A stretch of DNA of 64,000 nucleotides from Lewinellaceae bacterium (GCA_016719605.1 JADJYW010000006.1:168501-232500), one strand, 5' to 3'. Shown: positions 1 through 9,280, counted from the first letter of the stretch. Notes: generated by a model not told the origin, from the sequence alone. Numbers and translations: made by a program.

Positions 1-1
1 T

Positions 2-355
2 GAAAAATACAAAAACGACGACCGGATCATGTTGCTGTCGCATTCCATTGACGTGAAAAACGATACCGTGGCTGCTCTGAAACGCCATGCCGACAAACTG
101 GGCATTGAGTCCCGTCGTTGGCGCATGGTAACGGGCGACCACGATGCGATTTACGATATCGCCGACGACTATTTCAGCGTGGCCGTGGAAAACCCCGACG
201 CACCCGGCGGTTTCGATCACAGCGGGCGGCTGATTCTCGTGGACAAAAACCGCCATGTCCGCTCTTTTTGCGACGGTACCGACGCCGAAGATGTGGATCG
301 CTTCATGCTGGACATTGATGCGCTGCTGGACGAGCAGTTTGGCCGCAGCAAGTAA
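2..355 (+). CDS. SCO1/SenC family copper chaperone, C-terminal part
   Basis: This is the C-terminal half of a SCO family protein, a thioredoxin-fold copper chaperone that matures the CuA centre of cytochrome c oxidase or acts as a periplasmic thiol reductase. The frame is open to the left edge, so the start and the CxxxC copper site lie outside the window. Visible family features are the LLSHSIDVKNDT strand (SCO: L-S-x-T-V-D-P-x-x-D-T), the VTGD segment, and FDHSGRLILVDK, whose histidine is the third conserved copper ligand. The protein ends about 50 bp before a cytochrome c lipoprotein on the same strand, which suggests a respiratory context. The family is clear; the exact role cannot be told from half a protein. 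Confidence 0.85.
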   Translation, partial: EKYKNDDRIMLLSHSIDVKNDTVAALKRHADKLGIESRRWRMVTGDHDAIYDIADDYFSVAVENPDAPGGFDHSGRLILVDKNRHVRSFCDGTDAEDVDRFMLDIDALLDEQFGRSK

Positions 356-407
356 TTGCCGACAACCTGTGCTTTTCCCCCAAAAGCAGCCTCCATTTTT
401 CCAAAAC

Positions 408-812
408 ATGCTTTTTTCCAAAAAAGGAATCCTCCTTCCCCTGATCGCCTGCTTGCTGGCGCTGGTGCAATGCGAATCCAACCCGTACCGCGAAGGCGAA
501 CGCCTGTACAAAATGAACTGCGCCAACTGCCACCTCGACGACGGCGCCGGGCTGGGCGCCCTTATCCCGCCTTTAGCCGGGGCCGACTATCTGGCTGCGC
601 ACCGGGAGCGCCTGCCTTGTATCCTGAAATACGGACTGAAAGACACCATAGTGGTGAATGGCACGGTGTATGCCGAGGCCATGCCCGGCGTACAGACCTT
701 GTCGGCTATCCAGATCGCCAACATCCTCAACTACATCAACACGAATTGGGGAAACAACCTGCCACCCTACCGACTGGACGAGGTGCGGGCGCTGCTGGAG
801 GACTGCGAGTAG
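408..812 (+). CDS. Monoheme c-type cytochrome lipoprotein
   Basis: A 134-residue exported c-type cytochrome. The ATG at 408 is chosen because it gives a lipoprotein signal peptide (hydrophobic stretch followed by LALVQC, cleavage before Cys) directly at the N terminus. The single heme-attachment motif CANCH follows about 20 residues after the lipid cysteine, and the distal Met ligand is probably in EAMPGV. The size fits a class I cytochrome c domain anchored to a membrane. It lies just downstream of the SCO protein, so a role in electron delivery to an oxidase is plausible but inferred. The reading frame is open further upstream, but that part overlaps the SCO gene and looks non-coding. Confidence 0.85.
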   Translation: MLFSKKGILLPLIACLLALVQCESNPYREGERLYKMNCANCHLDDGAGLGALIPPLAGADYLAAHRERLPCILKYGLKDTIVVNGTVYAEAMPGVQTLSAIQIANILNYINTNWGNNLPPYRLDEVRALLEDCE

Positions 813-954
813 TGTGGGCACTACTGGACACTTTCCAACCGAAAAGATGCAGGGGGCCTCTAAACAGGGTGATTTTAAAAATAACAACTTCGCGTCTCTG
901 CGGTGCATTTGAAAATGTCCAGCAGGGGTGCGCGGGGCACAAAACACAGAGGTA

Positions 955-983
955 TTGGCTTTCACAGAACTTGGATACCTTTG
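955..983 (+). promoter_or_regulatory. Bacteroidota-type promoter for the type IX-secreted protein
   Basis: TTGG at 955-958, a 17-nt spacer, then TACCTTTG at 976-983 match the Bacteroidota sigma consensus TTTG-N17-19-TAnnTTTG. The expected transcription start is near 990, leaving a leader of about 55 nt before the ATG at 1046. The rest of the 233-bp gap (813-1045) holds cacagag-like words resembling the hairpin near 41.5 kb, but no gene. Confidence 0.6.
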
Positions 984-1045
984 TTCGTGAAAAACATTTG
1001 CCCCATCCCAAAACCACAACGCGGAGTTTTTTCCATTTCGAGCAC

Positions 1046-4000
1046 ATGAAACAACGTATCCTCTTGCTGGCGGCCTGGTGCCTTGCCGCGCCGCTTTTCG
1101 CCCAGGCTCCGGCCAACGACAACTGCGATTCGCCCATCGAACTTGGTCTGGCGCCCACTTGCACCAGCGACGAATATACCAACCTGAATGCCACGCCATC
1201 CGATATCGGCGCCAACAACCAGCCGTCCTGTTTCGGCGCCGGCAGCCCGGGCAACGACGTGTGGTTCACGTTTGTGTGCCCACCCGCACCATTGGATTTT
1301 CGAATTCAGTTGACCGGAACCGGCGCCGATCCGATTTCCAATCCCCGGTTTGCGGTGTATCGGGGCGATTGTTTGACCGACGGCCTGGCCGAACTGGACT
1401 GCGTGGCGGGCACAGGCGCCGATCTGTTCCTCGATGTGCAGGGCCTCACGCCCGGCGCGGTTTATTTTATCCGTGTTTCCTCCGCCGGTGTGCCGGCCAA
1501 CGCCGGGGTTTTCAACCTCTGCGTAAACGAAATACCACCCATTGTGACCATTGACCAGGGCGGTTCCACCCTTTGCGCAGGTACCCTGTACGATAGCGGC
1601 GGCCCCAACGACGACTACGGCCCCAACGAAGATCATGTATTCACCATCTGCCCGAGCGTACCCACGGCGTGTATTGATTTTACCCTGAGCTACTTCAACC
1701 TCGATGCGGGCGGTACCTTCGGCCCCGGCTTTGATGTGCTCACGTTTTACGACGGGCCTACAACCGGGGTGCCGATTGCAGCACAAATCAACGGTTTCAG
1801 CACGACCTTCGGCGCCGATGGCGGCGGCGGTGTGTGCTTCCAGGTACAGGCCGCCAGCGGCTGCCTCACCGTGCAGTTTCAATCCGACGCTACCGTGCAG
1901 TTTGAAGGATTTCAGGGTAGCTGGCAATGCAGCGATGCGGCTTGTGAACTACCCGCGAATATCGCCGTGGAAACAGCCGTGACCAAAACCGACATTGTAA
2001 CCGCCATTGAGGCGCCGGGCACTACCATCACCCTCCAGGATATCAGTAAATGCCCGCCCGGCGCATACGGAACCTTTGAATTTGCTACGGATAACAACGA
2101 CCTCGGCCTGCGCCGTGGCCTTGTGCTCACCTCCGGCAGCGCCGACCTGGTGCCCGGCCCAAATGACAACCCCGGCGCTTCCCAGGATAACGATGCTCCC
2201 GGCGATGCCCAACTGAACTACCTGTCCACCAGCCAGGGCAACGGCACACTTTCGCTGGATGCCTGCATCATCGAAATGGATATTTTTGTGGCTGCGGACG
2301 AACTCGCGTTTGAGTATGTTTTTGGCTCGGAAGAGTACCCGGAGTACGTCAACAACCAGTACAACGACATCTTTGCCTTTCTGGCTTCCGGCCCGGGTAT
2401 TGTGGGCGACCCCAACCTCGGCGGAGCGCAAAACATCGCCGTTTTGCCCGGAACCAATACCCCCGTGCAGATCAACAGCGTGAACAACCTCAACAACTGG
2501 CAATACTACCGCAACAATGAGGTGTCCCAGGGTTCCACGCTCCAGTACGATGGTTTCACCGCGGACTTCCTTGGCGTGAAAAAAAGCCTCACCGCCCGCG
2601 TAGACGTCGTGCCGTGCAATACTTACCGCCTCAAACTCGCCGTGGCCGACCGCTTCGACCGGGTGTTCGATTCCGGGGTATTTATTTCCGAGGTTCGCGG
2701 TGGCGCGCCGGCCCTCTCTGTGGAGTTTGCCAGCGGCCTGGATTATTTCATTGAGGATTGCAGCGGCACGGAAGATCAACTCGTTATCCGCCTGAATAAG
2801 CCGAAAGACAAGGCTGTTTCCTACACAATCACCCTTGGCGGATCGGCTACGCAGGGGGTGGATTATCTGCTGAATATCCCTGCGGTCATTACGTTTCAGC
2901 CGGGCGATACCGTGCTTGCGTTCCCGATTATCCCGCTTGCCGATGCACTCACCGAGGGCACGGAAACTATCACAATCACGCTTTCCAACGACTTTGGTTG
3001 CGGCACGGTCGTATTTCAGACCCTTACACTCGAACTACTCGACGATGCCGAGGTGGTCGTCAATGGCGGCGCCGACACGATTTACGTTTGCCCGCTCGGT
3101 ACGGCTCAACTGGAGGCCGCCGGCGCACAAACCTATTTTTGGTCGCCTCCGTTGGCCGTCAACAATCCTGCCATCGCCAACCCGACTATCACGCCTACTC
3201 AGGACATCCAACTGCAGGTGATCGGCACCATCGGCTCCTGCTCCGATACGGCCACGGTTTTTGTAAAAATCATCAGCACTCCGACCCTGGATATACAAGC
3301 CGTCGGCAGCACCAGCATCTGCCAGGGTGATACCCTGCAACTCGTGGCCGGCACCAACGCAGGCGAAGCAGGCATCTCCTGGTCGCCCAAGTCCCGTCTG
3401 AGTGCCCCCAACAGTGCCGCTACGCTCGCTTACCCGCTCTCGATCACGACCTATACCGCCACGATACAGGTACCCGGATGTGCGCCCGTGACCGATGAGG
3501 TCACCATAGATGTGGATACTCTGTTTTTTCCGACCCTGGCTTTCTCGGATACGACGGTATGCCAAAATTATCCCGTACAATTAGCCAACGTACTGCAATC
3601 CACCACCCTGTATGAATGGTCGCCCACCCAGGGGCTGGATGGCCCGGCGAGCTCCGGCCCCATCGCCACACCCGACCAGACGACTACCTACACCCTGACG
3701 GCCACCAGTGCCAACGGGGGCTGCTCCCCAACGGCTACTGTTACAGTCAATATCATCTCCGCCAATGTCGAGATACTCGGTGCCGACTCCCTTGCAATTT
3801 GTCTTGGCGACACCGTTTCGCTCTCCGCTCAGGGAACCCCGTCGGGCGCAACGATCACTTGGGAGCCGCCTTTTTATGTCAACCCGACCACCGGCCCGGC
3901 CGTGACCACGACGCCCGACGAATCCATCACCGTGTATGCCAACTACAACATCAACGGCTGCCGGGCGCGCGACTCCGTGTTTATCCGCGTGGATTCCTTG

Positions 4001-5530
4001 CCCGACCTGACTATCCGGCTGGAGCCGGAAAAGCCGATTTATTGCCCCGGCGATACCGTATACCTGCTGTCCAATACCTACGAACCGGCGAATTTTCCCG
4101 GCATGACAAATGCCTGGGAACCCTTCGGCGGCCAACTCACACCGGTGGAAAACTGGAACATGGTCATCACGGCTACCCAAACCAATACTTTCCGGCGCGT
4201 AACCGAAAGCCAGACAAAGGCCTGTATAGACATCGCCGAAGTGCTTGTGCCGGTCGGTATTCCCCCGATCTTGACTGTATCCGTAAACCCGACGGCGATC
4301 TGTCCGGGTCAAAGTGCGCAAATCACCCTGACCGTGAACCCGCCTAACCAGGCAATTGAATGGGAGGACCCCACCGGCTCGCTTTCCTGTACGGATTGTT
4401 TGACCCCGATCGCCGTCCCGGCTGTGACCACCACCTACACGGTGAATACCCCGGGGGCCGATTGCCCCGCCAGCACCAATGTCACAGTCGTTGTGCTGCC
4501 GCTGCCGGCGTTGGCGTTGGGCGCCTCGACGATTTGTTTGGGAAACAGCATGGTACTGAACGATATCGCGACCAACCCAGCCGACACCTACACTTGGACC
4601 GTAGTGCCGCCTGGCGATCCGGCTTCCCTGTCGAACCCGGGTGTCAGCAATCCGACGGTAAACCCAACTACCACCACCACTTACAGCGTGGTAGCCTCCG
4701 GCCAATGCACCAATCAGGGCACAGTCACCGTTTCGGTGAACAGCGCTACGATCAGCGTTGGCCCCGACCAGGCGGTGTGCCCCGGCGACCCGGCAACGCT
4801 GAACGCAACCGTCAATGCCTCGCCCGGTGCTACCGGAACCATCTCCTGGGTGCCCGGGCCAGGCACCGGCCCGGTTTTGACCGTTTCGCCCATAGCCACC
4901 ACGACCTACACGGCCGTGTATACCTTTCAGCCCAACTGTACGGTTTTAGACAGTGCCACGGTGACTGTTTTTCCGGGTGTTTTCCTGAGTGAAATCCGAA
5001 CAGACACTATTCGGGACATCATTTGTGAGGGGACGCGTATCAGTTTGCAGGTGGATGTGGCCCCGCCCGGCGTCAGTCTGGTTTGGTACGAGAACGGCGT
5101 TCCTGTTCCGGGCGCTACCGCCGACTCTATTTCTGTTGTTCCGCCGGGCGATGCCGAACCGTTGACGGTTGCCTACACCGTGGTAGCCACCGATGCCAAC
5201 GGGTGTTCCGTTACAGCCGGGCCGTTTGAGCAAATAGTTCGGCGCTGCATTGTTTTCCCCAACGCCTTCACGCCCGATGGCGACGGCAACAACGATACGT
5301 TTGGCGGTTTTGTGACGTTTGGGGAGGAAGGTATCATCGAGGTGCTGGAGTTTCGGGTATTCAACCGCTGGGGTGGACAGGTGTTTGAAGCGACAAGCGC
5401 GCAAAAGTCCTGGGACGGCCGCGTGAACGGCAAGGATTCCCCCAGCGATGTGTATGCCTACTACATCACCGTGCGTTTTGCCAACGGCGAAGAAGAAACC
5501 TACAAGGGTGATGTGACGCTGCTGCGTTAA
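1046..5530 (+). CDS. Large secreted multidomain protein with type IX secretion (type B) sorting domain
   Basis: A 1494-residue surface or secreted protein. The ATG at 1046 gives a clean Sec signal peptide ending in LFAQ. In order: a PPC/lectin-like beta domain (about 25-165), a CUB-like domain with paired cysteines (about 170-300), a choice-of-anchor L type domain (around the motif RRGLVLTSGSA), a Calx-beta-like repeat with D/E-rich loops (about 575-650), and about eight Ig/PKD-like repeats that each open with a C-x-G-D type strand. It ends in the gliding-motility-associated type B signal: NAFTPDGDGNND, then VFNRWGGQVFE, then a YxGDVTLLR ending. The signal directs export through the type IX system and attachment to the cell surface. 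An adhesin or matrix role is inferred; no enzymatic domain is visible. The frame is open far upstream of 1046, but that part overlaps the cytochrome gene. Confidence 0.9.
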   Translation: MKQRILLLAAWCLAAPLFAQAPANDNCDSPIELGLAPTCTSDEYTNLNATPSDIGANNQPSCFGAGSPGNDVWFTFVCPPAPLDFRIQLTGTGADPISNPRFAVYRGDCLTDGLAELDCVAGTGADLFLDVQGLTPGAVYFIRVSSAGVPANAGVFNLCVNEIPPIVTIDQGGSTLCAGTLYDSGGPNDDYGPNEDHVFTICPSVPTACIDFTLSYFNLDAGGTFGPGFDVLTFYDGPTTGVPIAAQINGFSTTFGADGGGGVCFQVQAASGCLTVQFQSDATVQFEGFQGSWQCSDAACELPANIAVETAVTKTDIVTAIEAPGTTITLQDISKCPPGAYGTFEFATDNNDLGLRRGLVLTSGSADLVPGPNDNPGASQDNDAPGDAQLNYLSTSQGNGTLSLDACIIEMDIFVAADELAFEYVFGSEEYPEYVNNQYNDIFAFLASGPGIVGDPNLGGAQNIAVLPGTNTPVQINSVNNLNNWQYYRNNEVSQGSTLQYDGFTADFLGVKKSLTARVDVVPCNTYRLKLAVADRFDRVFDSGVFISEVRGGAPALSVEFASGLDYFIEDCSGTEDQLVIRLNKPKDKAVSYTITLGGSATQGVDYLLNIPAVITFQPGDTVLAFPIIPLADALTEGTETITITLSNDFGCGTVVFQTLTLELLDDAEVVVNGGADTIYVCPLGTAQLEAAGAQTYFWSPPLAVNNPAIANPTITPTQDIQLQVIGTIGSCSDTATVFVKIISTPTLDIQAVGSTSICQGDTLQLVAGTNAGEAGISWSPKSRLSAPNSAATLAYPLSITTYTATIQVPGCAPVTDEVTIDVDTLFFPTLAFSDTTVCQNYPVQLANVLQSTTLYEWSPTQGLDGPASSGPIATPDQTTTYTLTATSANGGCSPTATVTVNIISANVEILGADSLAICLGDTVSLSAQGTPSGATITWEPPFYVNPTTGPAVTTTPDESITVYANYNINGCRARDSVFIRVDSLPDLTIRLEPEKPIYCPGDTVYLLSNTYEPANFPGMTNAWEPFGGQLTPVENWNMVITATQTNTFRRVTESQTKACIDIAEVLVPVGIPPILTVSVNPTAICPGQSAQITLTVNPPNQAIEWEDPTGSLSCTDCLTPIAVPAVTTTYTVNTPGADCPASTNVTVVVLPLPALALGASTICLGNSMVLNDIATNPADTYTWTVVPPGDPASLSNPGVSNPTVNPTTTTTYSVVASGQCTNQGTVTVSVNSATISVGPDQAVCPGDPATLNATVNASPGATGTISWVPGPGTGPVLTVSPIATTTYTAVYTFQPNCTVLDSATVTVFPGVFLSEIRTDTIRDIICEGTRISLQVDVAPPGVSLVWYENGVPVPGATADSISVVPPGDAEPLTVAYTVVATDANGCSVTAGPFEQIVRRCIVFPNAFTPDGDGNNDTFGGFVTFGEEGIIEVLEFRVFNRWGGQVFEATSAQKSWDGRVNGKDSPSDVYAYYITVRFANGEEETYKGDVTLLR

Positions 5531-5566
5531 CCTCGATTCATAAATTGCAACTCGTAAATAGAATAC

Positions 5567-6388
5567 ATGCTCAAACCGATTTTTTTTATTGCCCTGATTG
5601 CCTGCACACCGAGTAGCATTGCTGCCCAAAAAACGCCCGCTTCCGATAACAAGGCCGTTTCCGGTATGGTGCTTTTGAACGATCAAACCCCGGTTGATTT
5701 CAACGCCATCGCAGAATCCGTCAAAAAAGACTGGGGTATTCGCCTGGATTCGTTCAGCCAGTCCGGCAAAAACCTGGTACTCTACACCACCAGCGCCACG
5801 ATCCGGTTGACCAACATGGACTATCCGGCCTCCATCGTTGAGATCAAATCTGCCGCCGAGGGCGCGTGGATGTGGCAGGCTGCCCGGGAAGAGGCTCCAC
5901 TGCATCAATCCCAGGTGATCGTGACCGTTGTTGGAGCAGGTAACAGGCCTGTTCAGTTGTACAAACTGTACACCAGCGTAGTGGCCGCAGTGCTGGACAA
6001 TACCCGCGCTTGCGGGGTTTATTTGCCCGGGCAGTACCTCTTGCATTCGAAAGATTTTTTCCTGCAATCGGCCCGCAGCCTCGATCAGAATGTGCTGCCG
6101 ATCTATTGCTGGATCTATTTTGGAATGTTTCAGAAAGACGGCATGACCTGCGCATACACCTATGGACTGACGGAGTTTGGCATGCCCGACCTGGAGATCG
6201 TCCAATCCAGGCATACACTCCAGGAAGCCCATGCAGTACTGTACGATATTGCACGCGATGCCCTTCAGAACAATGCCAAACTGCAAGACGGCTCGGTCAT
6301 CGAAACGCTGGAGGGCGAAAAATTCACGCTGAAACTATCGAAATCCCTTTATCTGGAGGGACAACAGACGCTGCAAGTAGGGTATTAG
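5567..6388 (+). CDS. Secreted protein of unknown function
   Basis: A 273-residue protein I do not recognise. It starts with a signal peptide (MLKPIFFIALIAC..., likely cleaved after SIAAQ) and has no further membrane segment. The mature part looks like mixed alpha/beta, with regularly spaced hydrophobic strands and a long helical stretch near the C terminus. It starts 37 bp after the large adhesin-like gene and on the same strand, so the two could be cotranscribed, although the link to type IX secretion is only positional. It carries no C-terminal sorting domain of its own. Confidence 0.75.
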   Translation: MLKPIFFIALIACTPSSIAAQKTPASDNKAVSGMVLLNDQTPVDFNAIAESVKKDWGIRLDSFSQSGKNLVLYTTSATIRLTNMDYPASIVEIKSAAEGAWMWQAAREEAPLHQSQVIVTVVGAGNRPVQLYKLYTSVVAAVLDNTRACGVYLPGQYLLHSKDFFLQSARSLDQNVLPIYCWIYFGMFQKDGMTCAYTYGLTEFGMPDLEIVQSRHTLQEAHAVLYDIARDALQNNAKLQDGSVIETLEGEKFTLKLSKSLYLEGQQTLQVGY

Positions 6389-6455
6389 GTAAAAGGCGCG
6401 GGGCAAAGGGCAAAAGGTGAGGGATACGATCAGCCAAAGTATTTTTGCGGATAAA

Positions 6456-7628
6456 ATGTCCATAGCAACCCACACTGCACACGCCGGCCATAGCGTCCTC
6501 CGCCTCATTGCATTGGCGTTGCCGGCCCATATCGCGCTCTCCTGGTCGCTGTGGTACGGCGGCGGTGGGCGGACATTTCCGCTACTGCCGCTGTGGGGGC
6601 CGGCATATTTGCCGGTAGATTTTTGGCTGGAAGGCGTACAAATCGCTGCTTTTCTTTTGCTCACGCTCACGATCGGTATTTTTCCCCAAAAAAAATATGC
6701 CGCGCACGCACTTGGCGGCGCGCTGCTCTGGATGATCGCACAAGACCTGAATCGGTTGCAGCCGTGGTCGTATTTTTACCTGCTCGCCCTTGGGCTGCTG
6801 CTGTGCTCGTCGTGTGGCGCCGGCGCTGTTCGCAGTCTCCGATGGCTGTTGGCAGCCGTATACGCATGGGGCGGGCTGAACAAAATCACGCCCTACTTCG
6901 CCGAAGACAATTTTCCGTGGTTTTGCGAAGCCTTCGTCTGGACAAAACCGCTGGGTGCATTTCCCGCTTTGGGGTATGCCGTTGCGGCAGGGGAGCTACT
7001 CCTGGCGCCCGGACTGCTTTGGGGCGTTTCGAGGCCTGTTTTTCGATGGTTGGCCGTGGGTTTTCACCTGGTTATCATCGCGGCGCTTAGCCCCTGGGGG
7101 CTGGACTGGAACGCGGTCGTTATTCCCTGGAACATCGCTATGGCCGCCATGGTGTGGGTACTTTTTTCAAAAAAAACACCCGATACCGATGGCCGCGTCC
7201 CACATCCCGGCGGGCGAACACGTTTGCTTTTTTTGGGGAAATCCACCCTGTTCGCGCTCGCATGGCTCATGCCCCTGTTCAACATCGTGCATTGCTGGGA
7301 CGAACCCCTTTCGTGGAAAATGTACAGCAACACCCAGACCGAGGCCGGTTTTTATATAGAAAATGGTATGCCGTGCCCCGACCTGCAAGTCGTTTGGGAG
7401 CAACACGCCTTCGACGCAGGTACCCAATTGCTGTTCGACGACTGGGCCTTCGCCGATCTGCATGTGCCTGCCTACAACAGTCCGCGTACACATCAGCGGC
7501 TGGCGCAGTACCTTTGCCCTTGTGCTTCGGCGCCTGTGCAGGCCGGTTTGTGGCAACTTACCGTACAACGGTGGGACCGCACCGGAGAAATCCGGAAAAA
7601 AATCCCGTGTCGGGCCTTAATCCGTTGA
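6456..7628 (+). CDS. HTTM/DoxX-like integral membrane protein
   Basis: A polytopic membrane protein of about 390 residues with roughly eight predicted transmembrane segments in the first 290 residues, then a hydrophilic C-terminal domain of about 100 residues. The arrangement (WGGLNKITPYFAE, then FPWFCEAF, membrane segments with conserved Trp/His, and a soluble tail) resembles HTTM (vitamin K-dependent gamma-carboxylase-like) proteins of Bacteroidota. No carboxylase activity should be assumed. I prefer the ATG at 6456, which places the first hydrophobic segment near the N terminus; an upstream ATG at 6417 would add 13 residues. The TraB-like gene follows after 8 bp, suggesting an operon with it and the WbqC gene. 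Confidence 0.7.
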   Translation: MSIATHTAHAGHSVLRLIALALPAHIALSWSLWYGGGGRTFPLLPLWGPAYLPVDFWLEGVQIAAFLLLTLTIGIFPQKKYAAHALGGALLWMIAQDLNRLQPWSYFYLLALGLLLCSSCGAGAVRSLRWLLAAVYAWGGLNKITPYFAEDNFPWFCEAFVWTKPLGAFPALGYAVAAGELLLAPGLLWGVSRPVFRWLAVGFHLVIIAALSPWGLDWNAVVIPWNIAMAAMVWVLFSKKTPDTDGRVPHPGGRTRLLFLGKSTLFALAWLMPLFNIVHCWDEPLSWKMYSNTQTEAGFYIENGMPCPDLQVVWEQHAFDAGTQLLFDDWAFADLHVPAYNSPRTHQRLAQYLCPCASAPVQAGLWQLTVQRWDRTGEIRKKIPCRALIR

Positions 7629-7636
7629 AAAATACC

Positions 7637-8419
7637 ATGAAAAGTTCTCTCCTCTGGCGCATTACCCCCCAAGTGGGCGGCCCAGTTTCCTACTTGTTTG
7701 GCACCATGCATGTGCGTGATCTGCGGGCATTCCAATGGCTGGAGCCCGCCAAGGTCTGCATCGAACGTTGTGAGGTATTTGCCACGGAATTTGATTTTTC
7801 GGACACCGACCACGCCGCCGTGGAAGCAGTACTCCAATTGCCGACCAACGAGGCGCTTGACACCCTCCTGAAACGCGGTACCTGGAAAAATCTGGAATTT
7901 TATTGCCGGAAAAAACTCGGCGCGTCTGCCGAAACGATGCGCTACCAGCACCCGATGACGGTCAGCATGGCCCTCACCAATGCTCTGCTGGCCGATGAGG
8001 CCGCCCGCTCCCTTGACGAGACACTCTGGGAATATGCCCGTGCCCTCGGCAAACCCACCACGGGCGTGGAAACCTTCGACGAGCAGCTGCAAACCCTTAA
8101 AAATATCCCGTTGGAGCAGCACCTCGGAAGCCTTACCTGGCTGCTTAAAAATTATAGTCGCCAAAAACGCCGACTGAAAAAAATGCTGCGCTGGTACCAG
8201 TCCGGCGATTTGCAGCAGCTCTATCAGGCCGCCAAAAAAGATGCCCGCGGTATGCGCCGGATCATGCTGTACGAGCGCAACCAGATCATGGCCCGCCGTT
8301 TTGCCGATATTGCCGTCGAGCGGAGTCTGTTTTGTGCCGTGGGCGCCGGGCACCTCGCCGGAGAAAAGGGCATGCTGCGGTTGCTGAAAAAACGGGGATT
8401 CAACACAAATGCGGAATAA
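7637..8419 (+). CDS. TraB/GumN family protein
   Basis: A 260-residue TraB/GumN (Tiki-like) protein. The family signature GTMH is at residues 22-25, an internal acidic segment FATEFDFSD follows, and the second signature GAGHLAG is at about 236-242. Members have an EreA/ChaN-like fold with conserved GxxH and GxxH-G motifs and are thought to be metal-dependent hydrolases; eukaryotic Tiki proteins are proteases. There is no signal peptide, so it is probably cytoplasmic. It is tightly packed between the HTTM-like protein (8 bp upstream) and the WbqC protein (3 bp downstream). The substrate cannot be inferred from sequence. Confidence 0.85.
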   Translation: MKSSLLWRITPQVGGPVSYLFGTMHVRDLRAFQWLEPAKVCIERCEVFATEFDFSDTDHAAVEAVLQLPTNEALDTLLKRGTWKNLEFYCRKKLGASAETMRYQHPMTVSMALTNALLADEAARSLDETLWEYARALGKPTTGVETFDEQLQTLKNIPLEQHLGSLTWLLKNYSRQKRRLKKMLRWYQSGDLQQLYQAAKKDARGMRRIMLYERNQIMARRFADIAVERSLFCAVGAGHLAGEKGMLRLLKKRGFNTNAE

Positions 8420-8422
8420 CGC

Positions 8423-9028
8423 GTGCAACATACGCTGATCGAACTGTTCTACTGGCCACCCGTGTCGTGGATGGCCCTCGCCTGGCGCAGCGATGTGCTG
8501 TGGATAGAAGCCTGCGAAAATTTTCAAAAAGGCAGCTATCGGAACCGGTGCCACATTGCCGGCCCAAACGGCGTGCAACGGCTCAGTATCCCCCTGCAAA
8601 AGGGCAAACACCAACAAGCACCTGTCCGGGACGTACGCATCGCCTACGAAGAACCCTGGCAGCGCACCCACTGGCGCAGCATCCGTACCGGATACGGGAA
8701 CGCCCCTTTTTTTGACCACTATGCCGACGAGGTGGCGCCTTTTTTTGAAAAAAAATACACCTTCCTCTTCGACCTGAACCTGGACGTGGTGCATTTCCTG
8801 TTGAAAAAAATAGCCTGGTCCGGCGAAATTCGCCTGACGGAAACCTACCGGAATGCGGGGCAGGTACCGGCGGGTTTCAACCCGCCGCTGCCCGAGGCGG
8901 ATGGCGGGTTGAAACCCGCCGGTACGCCTTACCCACAGGTTTTTCTGGAACGGCACGGTTTTTTGCCCGATCTGTCGGCCCTTGACCTGCTTTTTTGTTG
9001 CGGCAGACAAGCCGGGGACGTTCTTTAG
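8423..9028 (+). CDS. WbqC family protein with in-frame palindrome insertion
   Basis: A 201-residue WbqC-like protein (GTG start, 3 bp after the TraB-like stop). The family, named after an O-antigen locus gene, is typically 200-240 residues with conserved N-terminal Y-x-P and central W-R-SI...YxxAPFF segments; here WRSIRTGYGNAPFFDHY is clear. Between about residues 146 and 168 (AGQVPAGFNPPLPEADG...) the coding sequence reads through a perfect 23-bp inverted repeat, adding about 20 Pro/Gly-rich residues foreign to the family. The stop codon at 9026-9028 overlaps the left end of a MITE-like element, so the natural C terminus may have been replaced. Function of the family: probably a transferase in glycan or cell-envelope metabolism, unproven. 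Confidence 0.8.
   Translation: MQHTLIELFYWPPVSWMALAWRSDVLWIEACENFQKGSYRNRCHIAGPNGVQRLSIPLQKGKHQQAPVRDVRIAYEEPWQRTHWRSIRTGYGNAPFFDHYADEVAPFFEKKYTFLFDLNLDVVHFLLKKIAWSGEIRLTETYRNAGQVPAGFNPPLPEADGGLKPAGTPYPQVFLERHGFLPDLSALDLLFCCGRQAGDVL
8864..8925. repeat. 23-bp perfect inverted repeat inside the WbqC gene
   Basis: Left arm 8864-8886 and right arm 8903-8925 are exact reverse complements of 23 nt, separated by a 16-nt loop. Each arm is itself nearly palindromic (ggcgggtt-tc-aacccgcc), so the unit can fold as one long hairpin or as two small ones. The element is 62 bp and lacks stop codons in the WbqC frame. Confidence 0.9.
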
Positions 9029-9185
9029 GAACGGTGTCGGAATAAAGGTACAAATTTGGCGGCCTTGTTTTGCCGCTGTTTTCGTTGTTCGTCGGTTGTT
9101 TAGGCTGCCACTAAACGCCTCCTCTCGCCTCAACAGCAACAAAAACGGCTCTCCAAATTTGCACCTTAATTCCAACACCGTTCCT
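9027..9185. mobile_element. MITE-like element with 33-bp terminal inverted repeats
   Basis: Ends 9027-9059 and 9153-9185 are inverted repeats of 33 nt matching at 30 positions. The 93-bp core is also partly self-complementary (gtttag ... ctaaac near the centre; gccgctgtttt-like words mirrored by aaaacggc), giving a long imperfect hairpin. It has no coding capacity and starts inside the stop codon of the WbqC gene. Size and structure fit a non-autonomous MITE or a REP/hairpin element; no transposase is in the window. Confidence 0.6.
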
Positions 9186-9246
9186 TAGCGACGGGTACGA
9201 TTTTTGCCACTTCCCGGCCACCCGCGTTTTTTGATTCGCAGCGTGC

Positions 9247-9254
9247 TACCTTTG
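9247..9254 (+). promoter_or_regulatory. -7 element TACCTTTG upstream of the AraC-type regulator
   Basis: TACCTTTG lies 27 bp before the ATG at 9281 and matches the Bacteroidota -7 consensus. A TTTG at 9230-9233 is closer (13 nt) than the usual 17-19 nt, so the -33 box is uncertain. Confidence 0.5.
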
Positions 9255-9280
9255 CAATACCCGCCCAATACCGATTTGCG

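Noticed and set aside
356..1045. N-terminal extension of the large type IX-secreted protein back to 356
   Set aside because: The frame is open, but it overlaps the cytochrome gene in another frame, and the signal peptide begins at 1046 with a consensus promoter just upstream.
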